64,000 bases of DNA, taken from the NCBI RefSeq assembly GCF_013004645.1, contig NZ_JABEME010000006.1, positions 62,001 through 126,000 of the forward strand. Reading direction: 5' to 3'. Of the stretch, positions 24,865 through 33,016 are shown piece by piece; positions within the stretch are counted from its first letter, which is position 1; the number at the start of each line of letters is the position of its first letter. Made by a program: the position numbers and the translations under genes. The notes under the pieces were generated by a model. It worked only from the letters and a program-made list of their open reading frames with translations, had not been told where the DNA came from and ran no database searches. The DNA is from Stenotrophomonas africana (GTDB taxonomy: Bacteria; Pseudomonadota; Gammaproteobacteria; Xanthomonadales; Xanthomonadaceae).

Positions 24865-25842
24865 ATGAGCCCTGCAGCACCCCGTCGTCCCTCGCGCAGC
24901 ACCCTGTTGATTGTGGGCGTGCTGGTCATCGGCATCGCCGGCATAGTCTATTCGCGCGTACGCCAGGGGCCGGATGCAGGCGCCGTGGCCGCGACCAGCC
25001 TGGCAAGCGGCAACACCGTTGCCTTGAAGGGCACGTTTGACCCGAAGGCGCAGGCGTTGATCCCGGCCGACTATCGCTTCGTCACCCCCGGTACGTTCAC
25101 CGTGGCGACCCATCCGGGACAGCTGCCTCTGGCCGATTATGGGGCCGACAGCAAGGACGTAGTCGGCATCGAGCCCGACATCGCCCGCCTGATCGCCGAT
25201 GCGCTGGGCCTGGAGCTGGTGATCGTACCGGTGGCCTGGGCCGACTGGCCGCTGGGGCTGGAATCGGGCAAGTACGATGCGGTGCTGTCGAACGTGACGG
25301 TCACCGAGGAGCGCAAGAAGAAATTCGATTTCTCCAGCTACCGTTACGACCTGCTGGGCATCTACACGCGCACCGATGGGCCGATCCAGAAGATCGAGAA
25401 ACCGGCGGATGTGGCGGGGCTGAAGGTGGTGGTGGGTGCCAGCACCAATCAGGACCAGATCCTGCGGCAGTGGGACCAGCAGAACATTGCCGCCGGCTTG
25501 AAGCCGGTGGAGTACCAGTACTTCGATGACGCCGTGGTCGGCCGGTTGGCGGTGATTACTGGTCGCGCGGATGTGTCGTTCGAACCGAATGCCACCGGCG
25601 CCTACTCGGCACGCGACGGCAAGGTGCGGCGTGTGGGCCTGTTCCCTGGCGGCTGGCCCAACGCCGCGGCGATCTCGGTGACCACCCGTAAGGGCAGCGG
25701 CCTGGCTGACGCGGTGACGCAGGCATTGAACACCCAGATCGGCAGCGGCACTTACGCACAGGCGCTGGAACGATGGAACGTGGCCGAGGAAGCGGTGCCG
25801 CAGTCGCAGACCAACCCGCCGGGATTGCCGACGCTGCAATGA
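24865..25842 (+). CDS. ABC transporter substrate-binding protein
   Basis: 325 residues with an N-terminal membrane anchor (STLLIVGVLVIGIAGIVYSRV) and a type II solute-binding fold: GTFTVATHPGQLPLADYGADSKDVVGIEPDIARLIADALGLELVIVP, NVTVTEERKKKFDFSSYRYDLLGIYT, GLKVVVGASTNQDQILRQWD. These fit family 3 amino-acid-binding proteins. It ends the operon, 15 bp after the fused transporter gene, and is presumably the periplasmic partner of the latter. Substrate unknown; S-substituted cysteine is a candidate. Confidence 0.9.
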   Translation: MSPAAPRRPSRSTLLIVGVLVIGIAGIVYSRVRQGPDAGAVAATSLASGNTVALKGTFDPKAQALIPADYRFVTPGTFTVATHPGQLPLADYGADSKDVVGIEPDIARLIADALGLELVIVPVAWADWPLGLESGKYDAVLSNVTVTEERKKKFDFSSYRYDLLGIYTRTDGPIQKIEKPADVAGLKVVVGASTNQDQILRQWDQQNIAAGLKPVEYQYFDDAVVGRLAVITGRADVSFEPNATGAYSARDGKVRRVGLFPGGWPNAAAISVTTRKGSGLADAVTQALNTQIGSGTYAQALERWNVAEEAVPQSQTNPPGLPTLQ

Positions 25843-25868
25843 CGCCGGGCGTGGCCCGGAGGGCCCCT

Positions 25869-25936
25869 GTAGAGTCGAGCTTGCTCGACTGGCGCATGGT
25901 GATCGGCGACATGCGGTCGAGCAAGCTCGCCTCTAC
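25869..25936. repeat. Paired inverted REP elements
   Basis: GTAGAGTCGAGCTTGCTCGACT at 25869-25890 faces an inverse copy ending in CTCTAC at 25936. The second arm's GTAG, read on the minus strand, supplies the TAG stop codon of the glycosidase gene. It lies between convergent operon ends and may act as a transcription-ending or mRNA-stabilising hairpin. Confidence 0.85.
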
Positions 25937-28900
25937 CAACGCGCCTCCAGCGTTTTGAACGGCTTTGCCAAACGCACCCCCTCGGCATCGAAGTTTGAAA
26001 CGCTGCGCCCATCCACACTTACCGTCTTCGGCATCGTGCGCGCCGGCCACCAGACCTTCACCGCCGTCCCGCTGCGCAGCCCTTTGCCCAGCGTGACCGT
26101 CAGCGCGCCGTCGCGCTGCCGCGCCTGCATCTGCAGCGTGCCGTACGCCGTCGGCAGGCGTTCCACCGCCAGCCCATCGCCAGCCACCCACGACGGTGGC
26201 GTACCTGGCAGCAGCGACAGCGCATCATCGTCCTCGCGCATCAGCATGCCGAACAGGGTGCGGCCGTACTCGGCGCCGATCCAGGTGTGCGGCATGTCGC
26301 CCAGGTAGCGCGGGAAACGCAGGCGCGAGTGCACGACCTCGGCCAGCACCTGCCACTCAAGCGGGCGCCGGTCATGCAGCAGCCCCTGCAGCAGCTCATC
26401 GGCCACCTGCGGCTGGCCCAGGTGCACATAGCTCAGCACGTTGCGGATCTCATACGGCGTATAGGCGTACAGCGCGCCGGGCTGGCTGCGCTTGCGCACG
26501 TCCTCCAGATAACGCGCGAAGGTGGTCCGCAGTGCCTCGGCGGGCAGCACGCTCTGCGCGCCGGTGGGATCCAATGCAATCGAGACGCCGGTGGGATCGC
26601 CATCGCCCAGGTCGGCCGAAGAGGGAATGAAGTCGATGCCCTTCCACGCCATCGTCGCCCGGATCGAGGCGTGCAGCGCGTCGTAGAGCAGCTTGTGCTG
26701 CTCGCGTGCCCACATTGCGGTCTCGTGGTCGCCCAGCGATTCGGCCAGCCACGCACCGTCATGCCAGCCCTTCAGCCCCCAGTAGTCATCCCAGTAGCTG
26801 TGGGTGGGCGACGGATAGCCCTCATGGCTGATCGACGGCGCAAGGATGCCGGCGAAGCGCTCCGGCGCCGGCTGGTCGGCCTTGTAGCCGGGCACCAGCG
26901 TGCGTTCGCGCAGTTCCTGCAGGAAACGCAGCGCCGCTTTCACTTTCGGCAGATAGGCACGTACCGACTCGGGTCCGCCATCGAGGCGCGCGACATCGGC
27001 CACCAGCGCCACGTACTGGCCTTGGCTGTCGTATTCGATGTCCGAACCGAAGCCGGTGTTGACAGTGCCATCGTCGTTGAGGATGGGCGAGACCAGACCG
27101 TTGGCATGCACGCCGTGTTCGCTGTACCAGGCCAGGTAGTCGCGCGCGACGCGTGCTTCGCCCATGCGCAGCAGCACCGCCGAGGTGGCCATGCCGTCGC
27201 GGATGAAGGAGCGGTTGTAGTTGCGCGGACCGGGCTGCATCGCCGGGCCGGTCTGGTTGATCAGCATGTAGGCGGCCTGCGCGCGCAGCATGTCGACCAG
27301 TGAGGGATCGGGCAGGCGCAGGCCGACCTGGCCCAGCCGTGCCTGCCAGTCGGCGGAGGCCTGCGTGGCCAGGGAATCGAACGCCGCATTGGCATCGCGG
27401 GGCAGCGTGGCCAGATCGAGCGCAGGCGCTTCGGGCAGTGCGCCCTTGGTATCGGCGGCGGCGGTACCCAACGGGAACGCGACCACGATGGCATCGCTGG
27501 CGCCCGGCGCCAACGAGACGCGGTAGTTCAACGCAGCCGAGGCAAGACCCTGGTCATCATGCGCCTGTTGCGCGGAAGGCAGTTGGCCGGCAGCAATGTT
27601 CGCGGTGATTTCCGTGGCGCCATCCGTGCCGAACGGCGCCGTACCAGACGCAGCCACCGGCGTGAGCGACCGCAGCAGCGTGCGCCCATTGACGCGCACA
27701 GCCTGTCCATCGATCGCCACATCGCGAATGGGTGACAGCCCGCCGTTCTGCCACGGCGGATTCATCTGCATCGGGCGCACGACCAGGCTGAGCGTGCCGT
27801 CGATCCGGGTGCTGCCGGTGTTGTGCAGGCGGTGGCGGAGGAAGGTGACCGGTTGGCCATCGCGATCGATGGCGAATACCTCACTGCGCAGCTCCAGCCC
27901 GGGCTGCGGCGACCAGGTGGCCGAAGGCATAGGCTTCCAGCCGTCGCGCAGGGCGTGCTGTACGGGCTGCCCGGCGGCGCCGGCGGTTTGGCCGTCGGCA
28001 TTTCGCCAGATCGGCTGCAGCAGCGGCGCGCCCTTGAAGGCTTCCAGATTGCCGTATTCGTCGAAGATGGATTTCTGCCGCCCTGCGTGCACGCCGACGG
28101 CGGTCCAATAGGTCTGCTGCATCTGCAGCGACGCCGGGAACAACGCACGCTGCGCGCCGCTGGCGGCGATCTGGTAGCGCTTCATCGGCGTCATCACCGC
28201 TTTCGGGCCGAGCAGGCGCAGGCGCGCGATCTGCGGGGCAGCGCCGTCCACGCTCAGGCGGAATGCACGCAGAGGTTGTGCCGTGTCGGCGGCCAGCCAA
28301 CTCTGCCGATGGCTGGCCGCCTGTGCATCGTGTGCGAGATCCTGCCAGCGGCCCTGTGCGTCCTGCGCCTGCAAGCGGGCGGCGCCGCGCGCGCCATCGG
28401 CCCATTCCACTACCAGGCCAGCCGTTGCCTGCGCGCGGGGCAGGGTGATCTCCAACGCGTGAGTGCCTCCTGTTCCGGCCGGAACCGCAACGGTGCCACC
28501 GCCTTGCCAGAGCGCCGCCGCCTGCGCTGCATCGACACCCCTGATGCGTGCGCTGAGCGTGCTGTCCAACGGCTCCATTTCGAAGATCGACACGCCCCAG
28601 TCGGAGGTGCGCTGCGGGCTGGCCAGCCGCAGGTAGCGCGCCTGCCGCGGCGCGAAGTACAGCGTTTCCACATCGCCCAGCGAATCGGCCATGGTGTACG
28701 CGGTCTGCCACTGCTGGCCGTCCAGCGAGGTCTGCAGCGAATAGCCTTCCGGGTTGGAGACATCCCAGGTGAGGCGTACGCCGGCCATCATCGCGGGGGC
28801 CCCCAGATCGATCTGGAACCAATGGCCGGGGCTGAAGGCGCCGCCGGTGACGGTCTTCGGGTCGCCGTCGATCAGGTGGCTGATCGCCATCGCCGGTACC

Positions 28901-29052
28901 TGCTGCGAGGAACTGCTGGCCTGCCATTGGCTGCACGGGGGGAGGGTCTGTGCCTGTGCGCTGGAGGCCAGGGCGGCCAACAGCAGGGCAGCGGCAGGGC
29001 GCAATGGGAAACGCGGTGTGGAGACCTTGGAGCGTTCGGCGCGCAACGTCAT
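25933..29052 (-). CDS. Secreted glycosidase-like protein with F5/8 type C domain
   Basis: 1039 residues. A signal peptide (FPLRPAAALLLAALASSAQA) is followed by a discoidin/F5/8 type C module at about 45-165 (SHLIDGDPKTVTGGAFSPGHWFQIDLG; YLRLASPQRTSDWGVSIFEM). A beta-sandwich-like region of about 400 residues then leads to a helical C-terminal half: RNYNRSFIRDGMATSAVLLRMG, SYWDDYWGLKGWHDGAWLAES, WIGAEYGRTLFGML, of the six-hairpin glycosidase type. The exact GH family is not clear to me. The gene ends inside a REP and is preceded by a LacI-type operator, so expression is probably sugar-controlled. Confidence 0.8.
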   Translation of the reverse strand: MTLRAERSKVSTPRFPLRPAAALLLAALASSAQAQTLPPCSQWQASSSSQQVPAMAISHLIDGDPKTVTGGAFSPGHWFQIDLGAPAMMAGVRLTWDVSNPEGYSLQTSLDGQQWQTAYTMADSLGDVETLYFAPRQARYLRLASPQRTSDWGVSIFEMEPLDSTLSARIRGVDAAQAAALWQGGGTVAVPAGTGGTHALEITLPRAQATAGLVVEWADGARGAARLQAQDAQGRWQDLAHDAQAASHRQSWLAADTAQPLRAFRLSVDGAAPQIARLRLLGPKAVMTPMKRYQIAASGAQRALFPASLQMQQTYWTAVGVHAGRQKSIFDEYGNLEAFKGAPLLQPIWRNADGQTAGAAGQPVQHALRDGWKPMPSATWSPQPGLELRSEVFAIDRDGQPVTFLRHRLHNTGSTRIDGTLSLVVRPMQMNPPWQNGGLSPIRDVAIDGQAVRVNGRTLLRSLTPVAASGTAPFGTDGATEITANIAAGQLPSAQQAHDDQGLASAALNYRVSLAPGASDAIVVAFPLGTAAADTKGALPEAPALDLATLPRDANAAFDSLATQASADWQARLGQVGLRLPDPSLVDMLRAQAAYMLINQTGPAMQPGPRNYNRSFIRDGMATSAVLLRMGEARVARDYLAWYSEHGVHANGLVSPILNDDGTVNTGFGSDIEYDSQGQYVALVADVARLDGGPESVRAYLPKVKAALRFLQELRERTLVPGYKADQPAPERFAGILAPSISHEGYPSPTHSYWDDYWGLKGWHDGAWLAESLGDHETAMWAREQHKLLYDALHASIRATMAWKGIDFIPSSADLGDGDPTGVSIALDPTGAQSVLPAEALRTTFARYLEDVRKRSQPGALYAYTPYEIRNVLSYVHLGQPQVADELLQGLLHDRRPLEWQVLAEVVHSRLRFPRYLGDMPHTWIGAEYGRTLFGMLMREDDDALSLLPGTPPSWVAGDGLAVERLPTAYGTLQMQARQRDGALTVTLGKGLRSGTAVKVWWPARTMPKTVSVDGRSVSNFDAEGVRLAKPFKTLEARW

Positions 29053-29107
29053 TACGGACAGCCTCGCAGGTTCGACCGGAATCGGGCGAGCGCTACGCTA
29101 GCAAGGG

Positions 29108-29123
29108 ATGTAATCGGTTACAT
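29108..29123. promoter_or_regulatory. LacI-family-type operator
   Basis: ATGTAATCGGTTACAT, a 16-bp near-perfect palindrome with a central CG-type core, is located about 55 bp before the glycosidase start. The form ATGTAAyCGrTTACAT is typical for LacI/GalR-type repressors. No lacI-type gene occurs in the window. Confidence 0.66.
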
Positions 29124-29163
29124 GACGCACTGCAGCGTCGCAGGCCACTTCTGTGGTTGACGC

Positions 29164-29186
29164 AGCCGAGCATGGCTCGGCTCTAC
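29164..29186 (-). repeat. Single REP element
   Basis: On the minus strand GTAG is followed by AGCCGAGCCATGCTCGGCT. It lies between the glycosidase promoter region and the end of the MBL-fold gene. Same GTAG family as the other copies, with arm sequence GCCGAGC. Confidence 0.82.
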
Positions 29187-29217
29187 ATGGTTTCCGGCAG
29201 GTCAAGCGCACCGCACG

Positions 29218-30294
29218 CTACAGCTCCACCGTCTCCCACCAGCGCGTACCCGCCTGCGGCGCCTGCATGTCCAGTGCTTCGCCCATCATCGGCGTGGCCA
29301 CCGGCACATTCTTTGCGGCCGCCAATGCGGTGATGCGCTCGAACGGCTGCTGCCATGCGTGCAGGGCCAGATCGAAGGTGCCGTTGTGGATCGGCAGCAG
29401 CCACTTGCCGCGCAGATCCAGGTGCGCCTGCAGGGTTTGTTCCGGCTGCATGTGCACGAACGCCCAGCGCGGATCGTAAGCACCGGTCTCGATCATGGTC
29501 AGGTCGAACGGACCATACTTTTCGCCGATGGCCTTGAAGCCGTCGAAGTAGCCGGTGTCGCCGCTGAAGAAGATGCGGAAGTCACCGTCCTGGATCACCC
29601 ACGACGCCCACAGGCTGCGATCACTGTCGCCCAGTCCGCGGCCAGAGAAATGCTGGCCCGGGGTGGCAGTCAGGCGCAGGCCGTTGGCTTCGGTCGATTG
29701 CCACCAGTCCAGCTGTTCGACCTTGCTGGCGTCCACACCCCAGGCGATCAGCTGGTCGCCGACGCCGAGCGGTGCAATGAAGCGCGCGGTCTTGCCGGCC
29801 AGCTGCATCACCGCAGCGTGGTCGAGGTGGTCGTAGTGATTGTGCGAGAGGATCACGCCGGCGATCGGCGGCAGATCGTCGATGCTGATCGGTGGCGCAT
29901 GGAAGCGGGCCGGGCCCATCCACTGCACCGGCGAGGCGCGCTCGGAGAACACCGGGTCGGTCAGCCAGTACTGGCCGCGCAGCTTCAGCAGGATCGTGGA
30001 GTGCCCCAGCCGGAACAGACTGCGGTCCGGCGCAGCGTCGAGGGTAGCGCGGTCCAGCGGCTGCACCGGAATGGGGTGGGCCGGGACGGTGCCCTTGGGC
30101 TTGTTGAACAGGAACGTCCACCAGATCTCCGCACCGTCGCGCAGGCCCATCGCCGGACGGGGCAGGGCATTGCGGAACTTGCCATCACGGTACTGCGGCG
30201 AATCGGGGAAGTCGGGGAGGGACCAGGACTTGCAGAAGGTGTAGGCGGTCACGGCGAGGATTCCAAGCAGGAGGACAAGGAGCAGGCGCTTCAT
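29218..30294 (-). CDS. MBL-fold metallohydrolase, UlaG/NAPE-PLD-like
   Basis: 358 residues with an N-terminal membrane anchor (LLLVLLLGILAVTAYTF). Metallo-beta-lactamase fold: LGHSTILLKL, then ILSHNHYDHLDH (the HxHxDH zinc motif), TPGQHFSGRG, FSGDTGYF and a late IHNGTFDLALH. The GHSTILL and SGDTGYF spacing matches the lipid-acting NAPE-PLD/RomA-like members. ATG 30294 is chosen as it gives the anchor directly. Divergent from a TetR gene that probably represses it through two palindromes in the gap. Confidence 0.88.
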   Translation of the reverse strand: MKRLLLVLLLGILAVTAYTFCKSWSLPDFPDSPQYRDGKFRNALPRPAMGLRDGAEIWWTFLFNKPKGTVPAHPIPVQPLDRATLDAAPDRSLFRLGHSTILLKLRGQYWLTDPVFSERASPVQWMGPARFHAPPISIDDLPPIAGVILSHNHYDHLDHAAVMQLAGKTARFIAPLGVGDQLIAWGVDASKVEQLDWWQSTEANGLRLTATPGQHFSGRGLGDSDRSLWASWVIQDGDFRIFFSGDTGYFDGFKAIGEKYGPFDLTMIETGAYDPRWAFVHMQPEQTLQAHLDLRGKWLLPIHNGTFDLALHAWQQPFERITALAAAKNVPVATPMMGEALDMQAPQAGTRWWETVEL

Positions 30295-30311
30295 GGGTGA
30301 CGTCCGCTGGG

Positions 30312-30327
30312 TACACTGCACAGTGTA
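30312..30327. promoter_or_regulatory. TetR-type operator 1
   Basis: TACACTGCACAGTGTA is a near-perfect palindrome (all but the central CA step) in the gap between the MBL-fold gene and the TetR gene. An imperfect second copy lies 35 bp away. Confidence 0.72.
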
Positions 30328-30346
30328 GTTTCGTCTTTTTCAAAAG

Positions 30347-30362
30347 TACACTGATGGGTGTA
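30347..30362. promoter_or_regulatory. TetR-type operator 2
   Basis: TACACTGATGGGTGTA repeats the TACACtg half-site of the first site with one degenerate arm and is followed by aaaata, a possible -10 region of the TetR gene. It lies 37 bp before the TetR start. Confidence 0.6.
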
Positions 30363-30398
30363 AAATAGTGGCGTCCGTTCAGTTATCCGGTTCCCGCC

Positions 30399-31010
30399 AT
30401 GTCCCGTGCCCCACAACGCCTGACAGACCGCAAACGCGAAGCCATCGTGCGCGCGGCGGTGGAGGAGTTCCGTGCCTCGGGCTACGAGGCGACCAGCATG
30501 GACCGCATTGCCGAGGCGGCCGGGGTCTCCAAGCGCACCGTCTACAACCACTTCCCGAGCAAGGAAGCGCTGTTCTCGATGATCCTGGAGGAGCTGTGGG
30601 AGCGAAGCGTTGCCAGCGACACATTGCCGTACCGCGCCGACCAGCCGCTGCAGGCGCAGTTGCTGCAGTTGCTGGGGCAGAAGCTGGAATTGCTCAGTGA
30701 TGCCAACTTCATCGACCTGGCGCGGGTGGCGATGGCCGAGATCATCCACTCACCGGAGCGTGCGCAGGCCATCGTCTGCCGCATGGGTGAAAAGGAAAGC
30801 GGCGAGAGTGCCTGGATCCGCGCGGCCATCGCTGATGGCCGGCTGCGCGAGGTCGATCCGGAGTTCGCCGGCCACCAGCTGCACGGGCTGGTGAAGAGCT
30901 TTGCGTTCTGGCCACAGGTGACGATGGGGCAGGCGCCGTTGAACGCACAGGAGCGTGCACGCGTGGCCGAGTCGGCGGTGGCGATGTTCCTGGGGTTCTA
31001 CGCGGTCTAG
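30399..31010 (+). CDS. TetR/AcrR-family regulator
   Basis: 203-residue regulator: DRKREAIVRAAVEEFRASGYEATSMDRIAEAAGVSKRTVYNHFPSKEALF is the complete HTH domain; the C-terminal domain (FIDLARVAMAEIIHSPERAQ) is of the AefR-like group. It is divergent from the MBL-fold gene, with two operator-like palindromes between. Its TAG stop shares the CTAG tetranucleotide with the stop of the convergent EAL gene. Confidence 0.93.
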   Translation: MSRAPQRLTDRKREAIVRAAVEEFRASGYEATSMDRIAEAAGVSKRTVYNHFPSKEALFSMILEELWERSVASDTLPYRADQPLQAQLLQLLGQKLELLSDANFIDLARVAMAEIIHSPERAQAIVCRMGEKESGESAWIRAAIADGRLREVDPEFAGHQLHGLVKSFAFWPQVTMGQAPLNAQERARVAESAVAMFLGFYAV

Positions 31011-32953
31011 CTGGCGGCGAAGCGGCGGAACTCGTCGGCCGGCAGCGCCGCCGAGTACAGATAGCCCTGGCCGACATCCACGCCCAGTGCGCGCAGTTGC
31101 TGTTCCTGCGCCAGGGTTTCGGTACCTTCGGCCACCACGATGGCGCCGCAGCGGTGCGCGACTTCGACGATGAAGCGCACGATCGACTGCGACTTGGCGT
31201 CGGACAGCGTGGCGATCAGCGCCTGCTCGATCTTGACCTCGGCGATGGCCAGCTGCGAGAGCAGGATCAGGGTTGAATAGCCGGCACCGAAATCGTCCAG
31301 CGACAGGGTGACCTCGGCCGCCAGCAATTGCGCGATGTTGGCATCGACGACGTCGCGCTCGACGATTTCGGTCCATTCGACGATCTCCAGGCGCAGCATC
31401 ATGCCGGGCACATCGTGCAGCTGCAGCAGTTCCTGCAGGCGCAGGCCGAAGTCGGGCAGGCGCAGTGACTCGGCCGAGACGTTCACGGCGATCTTCAGTT
31501 GCGTGCCATCGCGTCGGCACTGCTGCAGGAAATGGATGGCCGACTGCAGCGTGGCCCATTCCAGTTCAGCCAGCCGTCCCTGCCGGCGCAGCAGGGAGAT
31601 CACCCGCATCGGCGCGATCAGCCGGCCCTCGCCGTCGCGCATGCGCAGCAGTGCTTCGGCGCCGACCAGCTGGCGATCCTGCAGGCGATGCTTGGGCTGG
31701 TAGCACAGCGGTGCGTCGCCCTGCTGCAGCCAACGTTCGAGAGCGACTTCGATCAGGGCGTCGATCTCGCTGTCGCGCTGGATCGGGTCGTCGAAGAACA
31801 CGACGCCGGATTCGATCGCACTCAGCGCCACGGTGATTGCCCGGAAAGGAAGGTGGCCATCATCTGCGGCGGCCGGTGGCTTCAGTTCGACCACGGCACA
31901 GCGGAACAGCGGCCGGAAACCGGGCCAATCGCGGCCGACCCGATCGGCCAGGTTGCTGGCCAGCTCGGTGATCTGCGGTTGCGTGCGCAGTTCGGACAAG
32001 GTCAGATCGCGCACCAGGATCGCCAGCGCGGCATCGCCGAACTGGTAGATCTCCAGTTGCCCCGCCGGCAGCGAGGGCAGCAGCCGATGCACCTCTTCGG
32101 TACTGTCGCGCTGCCACAGGCCGTTGTCCTGCAGCGGGCCATAGCGCAGGCGCAGATCGCGCAGGTTGCCCATCTCGGCCACGATCAGGCAGGCCTTGCC
32201 GACGCCGTCATTGTCGCGCCAGTAGTGCTGCAGGCGCTCGCCGAGCGCACGCATGTTGGGCAGGCCACTGATCGGATCGACGCGCAGCCAGGCGTGTTCG
32301 CGCTGACGCTGTGCATCGATCTGCGCATCGTTGTAGACCAGTGCAAACACTGCGCCCAGCATCAGCAGTGATAGCGGCAGTGCCAGCAGGCGCTGGATCG
32401 CCAACTCCTCCACGGGCAGCTGATGGGCGCCGATGATAACTACGCCCAGTGCCAGGCCCAACGCAGTGACGACGATACGCACGCCCCAGGCCTGCAGGAT
32501 CATGCGCAGCGAGAGTTCATTGAGCATGCGCGGGTGCAGGCGCCTGCGCAGCCAGACGCCGGCCAGCATCTGCAGCGTGGCCTCGAGGCCGGCGGGCAGG
32601 AAGTACTGGGTGCCGGCGAACTGGTAGCGGGCCAGCAGGCTGGCGCCCAGGCAGGCCAGGCCGCCGCGCCAGCCGCCGAGCAGTCCGCTGACCAGCAGGA
32701 TGTCGAAACCCAGGTGGAGCTTGACCACGCCCTGGGTGTAGCGGGCCACGCACCAGGCGTTGAACAGGTAGATCAGGCCCAGCGCTACGCCGACATACAG
32801 GCGACGGCCTTCAATGGCGTGCCCGGCGCGGCGGGTGGCGATCAGCAGCACGCCGATCATGCCGATCACCGCCGTGGCCTGCAGCAGGTACAGCGGCAGG
32901 CTGGGCAGGGCGCTGTCCAGGACCTGGGCCGAGACCCGTGAAAGCGCATCCAT
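31007..32953 (-). CDS. Membrane EAL protein with degenerate GGDEF
   Basis: 648 residues. N-terminal membrane part of about six helices of the 5TMR-LYT type (YVGVALGLIYLFNAWCVARYTQG; ILLVSGLLGGWRGGLACLGASLLARYQ), then a GGDEF-like domain in which the active motif reads FGDAAL, so no cyclase activity is expected, then an EAL domain with LVGAEALLRM, AVNVSAESL, LRLEIVEWTEI, SLDDFGAGYSTL, AEGTET and GQGYLYS. The usual KID is KIE. Most catalytic residues are present, so it is probably a c-di-GMP phosphodiesterase, controlled by whatever the membrane domain senses. Confidence 0.88.
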   Translation of the reverse strand: MDALSRVSAQVLDSALPSLPLYLLQATAVIGMIGVLLIATRRAGHAIEGRRLYVGVALGLIYLFNAWCVARYTQGVVKLHLGFDILLVSGLLGGWRGGLACLGASLLARYQFAGTQYFLPAGLEATLQMLAGVWLRRRLHPRMLNELSLRMILQAWGVRIVVTALGLALGVVIIGAHQLPVEELAIQRLLALPLSLLMLGAVFALVYNDAQIDAQRQREHAWLRVDPISGLPNMRALGERLQHYWRDNDGVGKACLIVAEMGNLRDLRLRYGPLQDNGLWQRDSTEEVHRLLPSLPAGQLEIYQFGDAALAILVRDLTLSELRTQPQITELASNLADRVGRDWPGFRPLFRCAVVELKPPAAADDGHLPFRAITVALSAIESGVVFFDDPIQRDSEIDALIEVALERWLQQGDAPLCYQPKHRLQDRQLVGAEALLRMRDGEGRLIAPMRVISLLRRQGRLAELEWATLQSAIHFLQQCRRDGTQLKIAVNVSAESLRLPDFGLRLQELLQLHDVPGMMLRLEIVEWTEIVERDVVDANIAQLLAAEVTLSLDDFGAGYSTLILLSQLAIAEVKIEQALIATLSDAKSQSIVRFIVEVAHRCGAIVVAEGTETLAQEQQLRALGVDVGQGYLYSAALPADEFRRFAAS

Positions 32954-33016
32954 AGCAGGTTCCCGCCTGTGACCGACGGCCAGTGACCAGCAGCGTAGTC
33001 GCAGCAGGGCGCAGGT

